A stretch of 43,965 nucleotides of DNA from Candidatus Latescibacterota bacterium (GTDB lineage Bacteria > Latescibacterota > Latescibacteria > Latescibacterales > Latescibacteraceae), in the NCBI GenBank assembly GCA_016927495.1, contig JAFGMP010000191.1, positions 1 to 43,965 on the forward strand, given 5' to 3'. Position numbers and translations under genes: made by a program. Under the pieces are notes generated by a model that worked only from the letters and a program-made list of their open reading frames with translations, was not told the origin of the DNA and made no database searches. Numbering within the stretch: position 1 is the stretch's first letter; every line of letters begins with the position of its first letter. This document shows positions 7,956 through 16,281 of this stretch, piece after piece.

Positions 7956-9509
7956 TTGGATAACAGACAGAACACATTTCGACGCCTTATGGAAGACTCT
8001 GACACTTTTATCGTAACGTGTGAGCATATACCCGGCAGGGTTTCTCGTGATAAAAGTCTGGACAATATCCTCACTTTTGCCAAAAAAAGTCTTGAAACCG
8101 GCATCGTACATGCTTTAAGCCTTACTGATAATCCTGGTGGCACTCCGGCTATTTTACCTGATCCTCTTGTGAAGGAAATCGAGCAGTTGGGTCTACCGGC
8201 CATCGTTCATTTTACCGCTAAAGATATGAACCGCAATATGCTCGAAGCCCGTGGGCTTGCACTGGATCGCATGGGTATCAAAAACCTGCTTGTGATGAGC
8301 GGTGATTATCAGACTCTCGGGAAATCAGGGCTGCCCATGCCTGTTTTCGATATCGATCCCATTCATATTCTCAACAAACTGACCCTTATGAATAAAGGCT
8401 GGCGGATTGGTAAAGACACACGGACTCTTGAAGAATGTCCCAGGACAGATTTCTTTCACGGAGCTGTCGTATCACCATATAAATACACCGAACCCGGTTT
8501 CATGCTTCAGATGTATAAAATGGAGAAAAAGGCCCGTGCGGGAGCGCATTTTTTTATCACCCAACTCGGTTTTGATGCGTCAAAACTGAAAGATCTGCGT
8601 AACTACATGCTTGAAAGGCACATAACCGTACCGGTCATGGGAAGTGTTTTTATACTCAGGAAAGGTGCAGCAAGTGTCATGAATCACGGTGAAATTCCCG
8701 GCGCATATGTTTCCGATAAATTATTGTCGCTTGTTACCGCTGAATCGGAATCCGATGACAAAGGCAGGTCGGCTTCGCTCGAACGCGCCGCTATGCAGGT
8801 GGCCGTTATAAAAGGTCTCGGCTTTAAAGGTGTACATATCGAGGCAATGATCCTCAAATTCGATATGGTGGAGACAATTCTCGGACGGGCACGTGAACTG
8901 GAACCGGACTGGGAGGAATGCTTTGAAAAATTGCATTTTTGCCCTGAGGGATCTTTTTATCTGGGTCAGTCAGGATGTACTGCCCGGTCATATGCTTCCG
9001 GTAAACTGAAAAAAAGCTGGGTTAATTATCTGGTCATGCGGGTGTTGCACAAACTCCTCTTCGTAAAAACAGGAGGATCGAGCGGACTCATGAGAGTGTT
9101 TTCCCGAAATCTCGACAGGTTCAAACTTGTTGGAGCGGTATCACATTTTTTTGAATGGGTGATGAAACTTGCATGCTTCAACTGCCGTGACTGTGGAGAT
9201 TGTGCTCTTCCGGAACTGAAGTTTCTCTGTCCCCAGTCACAATGCCCGAAACAACAGCGAAACGGCCCCTGTGGCGGATCGAGGCTCGATGCCTGCGAAG
9301 TGTATCCCGACCGTCCCTGTGTCTGGAATCGTGTTTACGTGCGTGCGAAATCATACGGAGAACATGAAGACATTCGCGATACGGTCATCGGTCCGAAAGA
9401 CTGGAAGCTTGAACGGTCTTCGGGATGGGTGAATTTCCATCTCGGTTATGACCATACAAAGTATGATTATGCAGACTTTTTTAATGCAGTGGAACGATCG
9501 GGTGATTAA
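7956..9509 (+). CDS. Methylenetetrahydrofolate reductase fused to MetV-type (MTHFR_C) cysteine-rich domain
   Basis: The N-terminal part (about residues 15-320) is a MetF-type TIM barrel, seen in ALSLTDNPGGTPAIL, the IVHFTAKDMNRN strand and the MGIKNLLVMSGD strand. This half reduces methylenetetrahydrofolate to methyltetrahydrofolate for methionine synthesis or one-carbon metabolism. The C-terminal part carries the cysteine clusters CFNCRDCGDC, CPQSQCPKQ, GPCGGSRLDAC and RPCVW, which match the MTHFR_C/MetV family that is a separate metal-binding partner of MetF in acetogens. The start is taken as TTG at 7956, seven bases after CAGGAGG (7942-7948); the TTG at 7950 is too close to that site. Length is 517 residues. 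The gene converges with the hydrolase gene, and the two stop codons overlap. Confidence 0.88.
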   Translation: MDNRQNTFRRLMEDSDTFIVTCEHIPGRVSRDKSLDNILTFAKKSLETGIVHALSLTDNPGGTPAILPDPLVKEIEQLGLPAIVHFTAKDMNRNMLEARGLALDRMGIKNLLVMSGDYQTLGKSGLPMPVFDIDPIHILNKLTLMNKGWRIGKDTRTLEECPRTDFFHGAVVSPYKYTEPGFMLQMYKMEKKARAGAHFFITQLGFDASKLKDLRNYMLERHITVPVMGSVFILRKGAASVMNHGEIPGAYVSDKLLSLVTAESESDDKGRSASLERAAMQVAVIKGLGFKGVHIEAMILKFDMVETILGRARELEPDWEECFEKLHFCPEGSFYLGQSGCTARSYASGKLKKSWVNYLVMRVLHKLLFVKTGGSSGLMRVFSRNLDRFKLVGAVSHFFEWVMKLACFNCRDCGDCALPELKFLCPQSQCPKQQRNGPCGGSRLDACEVYPDRPCVWNRVYVRAKSYGEHEDIRDTVIGPKDWKLERSSGWVNFHLGYDHTKYDYADFFNAVERSGD

Positions 9510-10459
9510 ACATCGATAACCAATCCATCGAAAGAGGCAACCACTGAAAGTTTGCTGTCAGGGTATTCCGATTTACGGTTCATAAGATAATCGCGGGCAT
9601 CTGAGCACGATTTGGCGATTTGACTATCATCGCATTCAGGATCATGGTGGAACAAAATGAGTTTTTTGACCGAAGCCTGAAGAGCGATATCTATACCGAT
9701 GACAGCAGTGGAATGACCGTAGTTTTCTTTCTCGACAGTTTGTTCGAGTGTGGCATACATGGCGTCGAAGATTAAGACATCTGAGTTTCTGTAAAACTCG
9801 ACATACGGATTCACATTGCTTAAATTGTTATATTCGCCGTCCGAAGCAAAAACTACCGATTTATCACCGCTTTCAACCTTATATGCATATGACCCTCCCG
9901 GATGGTGAAGAGCTTTGCTTGTTATGGTGAAGTTGCCCAGAGTAATTGTCTTTTCACTCTTAATCTGGTGGAATGAAATTGTGGCTCCCATATCATCCAT
10001 GGTAATCGGAAAATGGATACGGTCCATTTGATGATCGAAACGATCTTTGAGGTTAGGATGAATTCCATAAATATGGATGTCAGCATTTCCGGTAAGCGCC
10101 GGGGCGAAAAATGGGAACCCCATGATATGGTCCCAATGAGTATGTGTCTGAAAGATATTTATCCGACTGCCGGGTTTGAAACTTCTTTCCATCATGGTAT
10201 GCCCGAGCACACGAAGGCCGGAACCACAATCTATGATGATCTGCTCATCGTTTTCGGTTATCTCGACACAGGGAGTATTGCCTCCGAAAGTCATGGCATG
10301 CGGAATTGTAGAATTTTCAAGGTAAGTATCGACAACAGCCTCATCGGTTAAGTCCAGATCCACTGCATTCATGAGAAGACGTTTAGCCTTAATCCTGAAT
10401 TCATGGGTATTCATAGGTGTTGGAAGAGATCCTCTAGTACCCCAGAATGTAACTCTCAT
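9506..10459 (-). CDS. Metallo-beta-lactamase-fold hydrolase
   Basis: The 317-residue product opens with VTFWGTRGSLPTP and has the metal-binding motif THTHWDH in the MBL order, then a HHPGGSYAYKVE segment, SDGEYN, and a final HHDPECDD. This arrangement belongs to the PhnP/RNase Z-like branch of MBL proteins (phosphodiesterase type) rather than to true beta-lactamases. The substrate is unknown. Its ATG overlaps the stop of the upstream methyltransferase gene by four bases, so the two form a coupled pair. No terminator separates it from the converging reductase gene. Confidence 0.82.
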   Translation of the reverse strand: MRVTFWGTRGSLPTPMNTHEFRIKAKRLLMNAVDLDLTDEAVVDTYLENSTIPHAMTFGGNTPCVEITENDEQIIIDCGSGLRVLGHTMMERSFKPGSRINIFQTHTHWDHIMGFPFFAPALTGNADIHIYGIHPNLKDRFDHQMDRIHFPITMDDMGATISFHQIKSEKTITLGNFTITSKALHHPGGSYAYKVESGDKSVVFASDGEYNNLSNVNPYVEFYRNSDVLIFDAMYATLEQTVEKENYGHSTAVIGIDIALQASVKKLILFHHDPECDDSQIAKSCSDARDYLMNRKSEYPDSKLSVVASFDGLVIDV

Positions 10460-11259
10460 TCATCCTCCGTTTCGAGAGTTTGGGCCAGAATTAGCATACG
10501 GTCATGGCAGGGATCAAATTCTTCATTTTTGAAACCGCCAAAAACCGCTCTTACAAAAAAACCCGCCGCTTTGAGTAGCATTTCGAGTTCAGTAAATGAA
10601 TAAAGTCTTATTGAATGATGATAATCTCTTTTTCCGCATTTGTCAATAACTGTAACATCGATTTCCGAGCGATTGAGTATCGGATCAAACCATTTTTTTT
10701 CCAAAATGATAGCATTATCATGCTCAAACCAGTCTTTTCTCGAATTCATACGGATAACAAAATCACGATTCACAAGATCAAGGAGAAACAAACCGCCAGG
10801 TTTAAGAGCGCCCGCGATTGCTTTCAGCATGTTGAAATTATTATGCTCATCCTTAAAATATCCGAATGAATTGAACATGTTGCATGCGCAATCGAACGAT
10901 TTATAAAAAGGGAGAATCCTGTTATCACACTGAACGAGTTTAGGTCCGTTTTTGCCCCATTTTTGAATATATATACTATCCGGTTTATTGTTGTGAGATA
11001 TATCACAAATATTCTGTACAATGTTATCCAGCAGAAATCGCGAAAGGTCACAACCGTAAACATCAACATTTCGTCCCAGAAGCGGTATCAGGTGACGACC
11101 ATATCCGCATCCCACATCAAGGAGCCGGACCTTGCGATCAAGTTTCAAAATATGATAGAGAAACTCAACTTCTATTGCTGTATTATTTTGAATGTCAATT
11201 AATAAATAATCGGATCCAAAATAGTATTCATACCAGGCGCTGTTATCTCGATGATCCAT
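10456..11259 (-). CDS. Class I SAM-dependent methyltransferase (paralogue of 3114-3845)
   Basis: The 267-residue protein has motif I LLDVGCGYGRHL (about 46-57), an acidic strand-two end in VYGCDLS, and KPGGLFLLDLVN. The N-terminal WYEYYFGSDYLL block, the FNSFGYFKDEHN block and the HSIRLYSFTEL block match equivalent blocks in the methyltransferase at 3114-3845, so the two share a recent family origin. The substrate is unknown. The gene is the first of a two-gene unit with the MBL hydrolase and overlaps it by four bases. Confidence 0.83.
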   Translation of the reverse strand: MDHRDNSAWYEYYFGSDYLLIDIQNNTAIEVEFLYHILKLDRKVRLLDVGCGYGRHLIPLLGRNVDVYGCDLSRFLLDNIVQNICDISHNNKPDSIYIQKWGKNGPKLVQCDNRILPFYKSFDCACNMFNSFGYFKDEHNNFNMLKAIAGALKPGGLFLLDLVNRDFVIRMNSRKDWFEHDNAIILEKKWFDPILNRSEIDVTVIDKCGKRDYHHSIRLYSFTELEMLLKAAGFFVRAVFGGFKNEEFDPCHDRMLILAQTLETEDE

Positions 11260-11323
11260 AAAGTATATGAAAGAAAGATATATTGATTAAAAAGGGCAAG
11301 AAAAATTATTGACAGGCACATAA

Positions 11324-11362
11324 AAAAATACCGGGTGTGTGTAAAACACCCGGTTTTTTTAT
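11324..11362 (-). terminator. Strong hairpin terminator of the aspartate/threonine operon
   Basis: CCGGGTGT (11331-11338) pairs perfectly with ACACCCGG (11346-11353) around the loop GTGTAAA. A and T runs lie on both sides. On the minus strand the hairpin is followed by seven T, so it ends the operon directly after asd; the plus strand also has a T run. Confidence 0.9.
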
Positions 11363-12363
11363 AAAAACAATTCTGCTATCTGCACCGCATTAAGCGCTGC
11401 TCCTTTGCGAAGATTGTCCGAGACAATCCACATGTCGAGAGCGCTTTTATGAGATATGTCCTCTCTGATTCTACCCACATAGGTCGAATTTTTACCTTCA
11501 GCGAAACTTGCAAGCGGATATACCTGATTTTCAGGATCATCCATAACCGTAACTCCGGGTGCTTCTTTTAGAATAGCTATTGTTTTGGTTCTGGTTAACT
11601 TTCTCTCGGTTTCAATATTCACCGACTCCGAATGCCCGGTAACCACAGGAACCCTTACCGTAGTGGCAGTCACAGCAATTGTGGGATCCTCCATAATCTT
11701 TTTAGTTTCGTTGACCATCTTCATCTCTTCTTCAGAATAAAAATTGTCAGAAAATGCTTTTTTTTGAGGTATCTGCGGAATACAGTTAAAAGCAATCTGG
11801 TGAGGGAAAACGGATGGTTCATACTGTGATCCCTCAAGCAATGCTTTCGATTGTTTTTTCAACTCGTCTATAGCTGCAATTCCCGCACCGGAGACAGCCT
11901 GGTATGTCGAAACCACTATTCTGCGTATCTTGGCGAAGTCATGAATCGGTTTCAACACGACAACCATCTGTATTGTTGAACAGTTGGGATTGGCAATAAT
12001 CCCTTTATGTTTGAAAGCTGCATGGGGATTAACTTCCGGCACCACCAGTGGTACACCGCTGTTCATCCTGAAAGCGCTGGTGTTATCAATTACCAATGCT
12101 CCGGCCTTGACTGCCGAAGGAATATACCATTTTGATACAGAGCCTCCCGGTGAACTTAAAATTAATTCGTTCTTTTCAAATGAATCGAGCGTCAGTTCTT
12201 CGACTTCAATTTCAGCGCCTCTGAAGACAAGTTTTTTCCCTAAACTTCGTGATGAAGCAAGCAGTCGGATTCTGTCGACCGGGAATTTCCGTTCTTCGAG
12301 TATTTTAATCATCGTGCGGCCCACATTACCTGTGGCACCGGCAACGCAGACATTGAATTTCAT
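11359..12363 (-). CDS. asd: Aspartate-semialdehyde dehydrogenase
   Basis: This enzyme reduces aspartyl phosphate to aspartate semialdehyde, the second step of the aspartate family pathway. The 334-residue protein has the N-terminal nucleotide motif VCVAGATGNVGRTM and the catalytic cysteine C128 in IANPNCSTIQ, with the VVSTYQAVSGAG segment of the family. A GGGAG site nine bases before the ATG at 12363 supports the start. It is the last gene of the operon, 86 bases after lysC, and its stop codon lies in the operon's terminator. Confidence 0.96.
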   Translation of the reverse strand: MKFNVCVAGATGNVGRTMIKILEERKFPVDRIRLLASSRSLGKKLVFRGAEIEVEELTLDSFEKNELILSSPGGSVSKWYIPSAVKAGALVIDNTSAFRMNSGVPLVVPEVNPHAAFKHKGIIANPNCSTIQMVVVLKPIHDFAKIRRIVVSTYQAVSGAGIAAIDELKKQSKALLEGSQYEPSVFPHQIAFNCIPQIPQKKAFSDNFYSEEEMKMVNETKKIMEDPTIAVTATTVRVPVVTGHSESVNIETERKLTRTKTIAILKEAPGVTVMDDPENQVYPLASFAEGKNSTYVGRIREDISHKSALDMWIVSDNLRKGAALNAVQIAELFL

Positions 12364-12449
12364 AATGTTTGCTCCCTTTATTACTCAGGTTATTTCAGCC
12401 ATCGATATGCATTATTATCATGCAAGCATGTTTTGAATATTGCGTGTAT

Positions 12450-13667
12450 TTAATTGCCTAATTTAAAAGCTTCATGTAAAGCTTTTACCGCCTCTTCGGC
12501 GCAATCGTCCGATACTACTACGGAAATTTTAATTTCTGAAGTGCTGATCATCTCAATGTTTATATTTTTATCGGCGAGAGTTCTGAAAACTATCAGTGCA
12601 ACACCCGTATGCGACCGCATGCCGACTCCCACAATACTGACTTTAGCGATATGTTCGTCGCAAATTACATCCTGGGCACCAACTTCGGTTTTTATCATAT
12701 CCGATAATGCCGTAGCTTTCTCTAAATCTTCTGTCGATACGGTAAATGACATATCTGTAAAACCATCTGCACCGATATTCTGTATTATCATATCAACATT
12801 AACACCCTTGTCAGCCAATTTGGAAAAGATATCGGCCGCAACACCCGGTTTATCCGGAACATGGCGTACGGTAAATTTGACTTCATCAAAATTATGTGCT
12901 ATACCCCGTACAAGCACATCTTCCATTGAATTATCCTCCTGTTTGATGATGGTTCCAGGTACGTCTTTATGTGCTAAACCCACCATGATTTTTATACCAT
13001 ATTTACTTGCAAGCTCAACCGATCTTGTCTGGAGAACTTTTGCTCCCATACTTGCAAGTTCCAGCATTTCTTCATAACATATTTCATTGATTTTTCGTGC
13101 GTTCGGAACAATTCGCGGATCGGCGGTAAATACACCCGGAACATCAGTGTAAATTTCACACAAATCGGCTCCAAGCGCACATGCAAGAGCGACGGCTGTA
13201 GTATCCGAACCACCACGGCCAAGCGTTGTTATTTCATTTTTTCCACTGATTCCCTGAAAACCTGCGACGATTACAATACGTCCTTTTTCCAATTCCTGTT
13301 TAACACGAGTAGCTTTAATGTCAACAATTCTTGCTCTTCTATGTGCAGTGTCGGTAATTATTTCCGCTTGAGGCCCGGTAAGCGATATTGCATCATAGCC
13401 CATATCCTGAATAGCCATAGCCATCACCGACATGGAAATTTGTTCGCCGCTTGCCATGAGCATATCCATCTCACGATCGGGTGGATTATTGCTGACCTCA
13501 TAGGCGAGATCAACGAAACAATCTGTCGTTTTGCCCATAGCTGAAACAACAACTACAACGTCATTCCCTTTTTTCTTTTTTTCAACAATTCGGGCTGCGA
13601 CCATTTTTATTTTTTTTGCATCGGCAACTGAACTGCCGCCATATTTTTGTACAACAAGCGGGCTCAT
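12450..13667 (-). CDS. lysC: Aspartate kinase
   Basis: The enzyme phosphorylates aspartate, the first committed step towards threonine, methionine and lysine. The 405-residue protein starts with the kinase motif VVQKYGGSSV, continues with VVVVSAMGKTTD and the TLGRGGSDTTAVALA segment, and carries two ACT domains at about 265-335 and 345-405, the usual site of feedback inhibition by amino acids. It has no fused homoserine dehydrogenase, which is encoded separately in the same operon. Its ATG at 13667 overlaps the TGA of the preceding gene (ATGA), indicating coupled translation. An AGGAGA lies about a dozen bases upstream. Confidence 0.96.
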   Translation of the reverse strand: MSPLVVQKYGGSSVADAKKIKMVAARIVEKKKKGNDVVVVVSAMGKTTDCFVDLAYEVSNNPPDREMDMLMASGEQISMSVMAMAIQDMGYDAISLTGPQAEIITDTAHRRARIVDIKATRVKQELEKGRIVIVAGFQGISGKNEITTLGRGGSDTTAVALACALGADLCEIYTDVPGVFTADPRIVPNARKINEICYEEMLELASMGAKVLQTRSVELASKYGIKIMVGLAHKDVPGTIIKQEDNSMEDVLVRGIAHNFDEVKFTVRHVPDKPGVAADIFSKLADKGVNVDMIIQNIGADGFTDMSFTVSTEDLEKATALSDMIKTEVGAQDVICDEHIAKVSIVGVGMRSHTGVALIVFRTLADKNINIEMISTSEIKISVVVSDDCAEEAVKALHEAFKLGN

Positions 13668-14860
13668 AAGGTTATGAAATCTCCTAAAAATAAATCGAGC
13701 AATTTATGTCCTTTTATCATTTTTACCACCCCAGATTCGGCAGCTTTTTCCGAATACGACGTCATGTTATCTTTTTCAACGCCCGGTCCGTAATAACAAA
13801 ACGGGACAGGTTCACGTGTATGTGTTCGTTCAACAACGGGTGTTCTGTGGTCACAGGTTAAAAGCACTGCCATATCGTTGCGCGATTTAAGTGTTTCGAG
13901 AATTATACCTACCACTATACTGTCGAAATCTTCTATCGCTTTTATTTTCATTTTCACATCCCCGTTATGTGCAGCCTCATCAGGGGCTTCAACATGAAGA
14001 TACACAAAATCACGGGTTTCCAGAATCTTTAAGGCGGCCTCGGCTTTTCCACGATAGTTAGTGTCTATATATCCAGTTGCACCGGGAATAAATTCGGGTT
14101 TCAGGCCTGCCACAACTCCAATACCTTTGATGAGGTCGACAGCGCTTATAACACCACCCATAATGCCATATTTTTCTTCAATTGTTTTAAGAGATAATTT
14201 CTTGCCTTGTCCCCATAACCAGACAGAGTTTGCAGGAAGCTTCCCTGTTGCCAGGCGTTTTTTGTTAATCAGTGATGCTTCCAGAACCGGTTTTGAATTT
14301 TCCATAATGGAACGTATGAATTCAGATCCATCGCCTTTGGGCAAATGTTCTTCATACTCTTTTCCTATGATGTCATGTGGCGGTGTTGTTGCCATCGAAT
14401 CGTTACCACCGCTCCATATCATCAAATGACGGTAGGATACTCCCGGGTAAAACCGTAAAGTATCCGATCCGAGCGCTTCATCGATTCCCTTAATTAGTTC
14501 ACCGGCTTCCTGTGTTGTGATATGACCGGCGGAATAATCTTTCATATAACCGTTTTCAAGCGTAACAAGATTAGCCCTGAAAGCTACATCTTCATCGTGA
14601 AGATGCCTGCCCATACTTAACGCTTCAAAAACCGCCCGTCCGGTAAATCCACAGGTAGTATCATACCCCATAATTTCCATATTTGCGACATCACTTCCCG
14701 GATGCATTTCCGGAGGGATAGTTTGAGCAAACCCACCGCGGCCATTTGCAGCTATCCAGTCCATATTCGGAGTATTTGCCGCTTCAAGAACTGTTCTGCC
14801 GCCAAGATCATCCCGTGGGTAGTCACCCATACCGTCGCCAATCAATACAACAAATTTCAT
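13664..14860 (-). CDS. Phosphoglycerate-mutase-like protein, probable homoserine kinase substitute
   Basis: The 398-residue protein is of the archaeal cofactor-independent phosphoglycerate mutase (ApgM) type in the alkaline-phosphatase superfamily. Metal and nucleophile motifs are visible: VVLIGDGMGDYP at the N-terminus, HPGSDVANMEIMGYD (serine nucleophile), HVEAPDEAAHNGD and LTCDHRTPVVERTHTREPVP. A branch of this family has been proposed as a homoserine kinase in bacteria lacking thrB, based on position next to threonine genes. That is the position here: hom, thrC, lysC and asd surround it and no thrB is present. The kinase role is therefore the best inference, and a glycolytic mutase is the alternative. 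It starts two bases after the stop of a tiny membrane-protein gene. Confidence 0.85.
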   Translation of the reverse strand: MKFVVLIGDGMGDYPRDDLGGRTVLEAANTPNMDWIAANGRGGFAQTIPPEMHPGSDVANMEIMGYDTTCGFTGRAVFEALSMGRHLHDEDVAFRANLVTLENGYMKDYSAGHITTQEAGELIKGIDEALGSDTLRFYPGVSYRHLMIWSGGNDSMATTPPHDIIGKEYEEHLPKGDGSEFIRSIMENSKPVLEASLINKKRLATGKLPANSVWLWGQGKKLSLKTIEEKYGIMGGVISAVDLIKGIGVVAGLKPEFIPGATGYIDTNYRGKAEAALKILETRDFVYLHVEAPDEAAHNGDVKMKIKAIEDFDSIVVGIILETLKSRNDMAVLLTCDHRTPVVERTHTREPVPFCYYGPGVEKDNMTSYSEKAAESGVVKMIKGHKLLDLFLGDFITL

Positions 14861-14862
14861 AT

Positions 14863-15012
14863 TCAGCCTACCCAGGTGATGTCTTCACCGGATGTATCAT
14901 CATCGGATATAACCGATAATGTTATCCATATAATTGATAGAAATACGAAAAATATACCGATAAAAATTCCCATTTTTCCATAACTAAAGCCATTTTTGCT
15001 TTCGCTACTCAC
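14863..15012 (-). CDS. Small single-span membrane protein of the threonine operon (49 aa)
   Basis: The frame starts at a GTG (15012), eight bases after a clear GGAG site in the sequence AGGAGTATTATCAGTG. The product begins MSSESKNGFSYGKMG, followed by a very hydrophobic stretch of about 22 residues (IFIGIFFVFLSIIW...) and an acidic tail with DDDTSGED, ending WVG. The gene ends two bases before the ATG of the phosphoglycerate-mutase-like gene and is flanked by operon genes on the same strand. A good ribosome binding site, tight packing and a clean membrane span argue that it is translated. I do not recognise the family and assign no function. Confidence 0.7.
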   Translation of the reverse strand: MSSESKNGFSYGKMGIFIGIFFVFLSIIWITLSVISDDDTSGEDITWVG

Positions 15013-15045
15013 TGATAATACTCCTATAGTATTAAATACAAAAAT

Positions 15046-15177
15046 TTATTTGTTTTTAACCCTTTGAACAAATATCGTAATCGTCCAGATAATAACTGCG
15101 ATAAGCGCTACACTACCGGCTGCTACTGTAATAAAAGTAAGGTAGTTATCTTCAATTTTTTGCCGTAATTCTTTCAT
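15046..15177 (-). CDS. Small single-span membrane protein of the threonine operon (43 aa)
   Basis: The product begins MKELRQKIEDNY, has one hydrophobic span of about 23 residues containing FITVAAGSVALIAVIIW, and ends with a basic FVQRVKNK tail, the charge pattern of a protein with the C-terminus inside. AGGA lies about a dozen bases before the ATG. It sits 32 bases after thrC and 33 bases before the next tiny gene, all on the same strand. The family is not recognised. Together with the 49-residue neighbour it could form a small membrane complex, but no function can be read from sequence. Confidence 0.65.
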   Translation of the reverse strand: MKELRQKIEDNYLTFITVAAGSVALIAVIIWTITIFVQRVKNK

Positions 15178-15209
15178 GGCTTTTCACCATCCTTTCTCTA
15201 TTACGAGGT

Positions 15210-16265
15210 TCAAATATTTAAAACGCTCATAACATCATCGATGTTGGCTTTCAATTTAATAGGCGGACTGGCATATTTCATTGCACGGTCGGGATCTTTA
15301 AGCCCGTGCCCGGTCAATGTACAGACAATTGTTTCACCACCTTTAAAACCACCGCGATCTTTATATTTAATGACGCCTGCCAGAGATGCTGCGCTGGCAG
15401 GTTCGGCAAAAATTCCTTCATGGGATGCCAACAGTGAATAGGCAGTGAGAATCTCATCATCGGAGATCATATCGATAACACCGCCGGATTCGTCACGGGC
15501 TGCTTCCGCAAAGTTCCACGAAGCAGGATTTCCGATTTTTATAGCCGTCGCAATGGTTTGAGGTTTTTCAACCGGTTCTCCGCGAACAATCGGAGCCGCT
15601 CCTTCTGCCTGCCAGCCCATCATTTTGGGAAGTCTTTGTGATTTACCATGTTTATAATATTCCTTGTATCCCTTCCAATAGGCCGTAATATTTCCCGCAT
15701 TGCCGACAGGGAGAAAATGATAATCGGGTACTTCACCAAGTTGATCAACTATTTCGAACGATGCTGTTTTCTGTCCTTCGATGCGAAATGGATTCAGTGA
15801 GTTGACAAGCGTTATCGGATATATTTCGGTTATTTCTTTGACCAGTTTCAAAGCCTGATCAAAATTACCGTCAATCTCTACGACCGTGGCGCCCTGAATC
15901 ATGGCCTGGGCCAGTTTACCCAGAGCGATTCCGCCTCCTTCGACAAGAACTATGCATTGAAGGTTCGCATGCGCCGCATAGGCTGCCGCCGATGCGGAAG
16001 TATTTCCTGTCGAGGCGCACATAATGACTTTCGAACCGTCTTCCACAGCTTTTGCCACTGCCATGCACATACCGCGGTCTTTAAAGGAACCCGTCGGATT
16101 GAGTCCTTCGTATTTAAAGAATAATCTGGCGTCAAGGCCGATTTTAGCAGGTATATTACGAGCCTGTATTAACGGTGTATTTCCCTCGAGTAATGTTACA
16201 TAAGGGGTTTTTTCGTTGACCGGTAAAAATTCTTTATAAGTCTTGATCACACCTTGATATGCCAT
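15210..16265 (-). CDS. thrC: Threonine synthase
   Basis: The enzyme turns phosphohomoserine into threonine with pyridoxal phosphate. With the ATG at 16265 the protein has 351 residues, close to the Bacillus-type enzyme. The PLP lysine is K62 in NPTGSFKDRG, CASTGNTSASAAAYA follows, and FLPVGNAGNITAYWKGY carries the phosphate-loop region. An earlier ATG at 16295 lies inside the end of hom; the start at 16265 is preferred because TTTGGAG lies seven bases before it and the family's YQGVI motif comes right after. It is the second gene of the operon, 16 bases after hom. Confidence 0.95.
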   Translation of the reverse strand: MAYQGVIKTYKEFLPVNEKTPYVTLLEGNTPLIQARNIPAKIGLDARLFFKYEGLNPTGSFKDRGMCMAVAKAVEDGSKVIMCASTGNTSASAAAYAAHANLQCIVLVEGGGIALGKLAQAMIQGATVVEIDGNFDQALKLVKEITEIYPITLVNSLNPFRIEGQKTASFEIVDQLGEVPDYHFLPVGNAGNITAYWKGYKEYYKHGKSQRLPKMMGWQAEGAAPIVRGEPVEKPQTIATAIKIGNPASWNFAEAARDESGGVIDMISDDEILTAYSLLASHEGIFAEPASAASLAGVIKYKDRGGFKGGETIVCTLTGHGLKDPDRAMKYASPPIKLKANIDDVMSVLNI

Positions 16266-16281
16266 ACTGAATCTCCAAAAT

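Noticed and set aside
12466..12487. Hairpin AAAAGCTT...AAGCTTTT at the end of lysC.
   Set aside because: It is within the coding end of lysC, AT-rich and not followed by a T run; probably chance, and asd follows in the operon.
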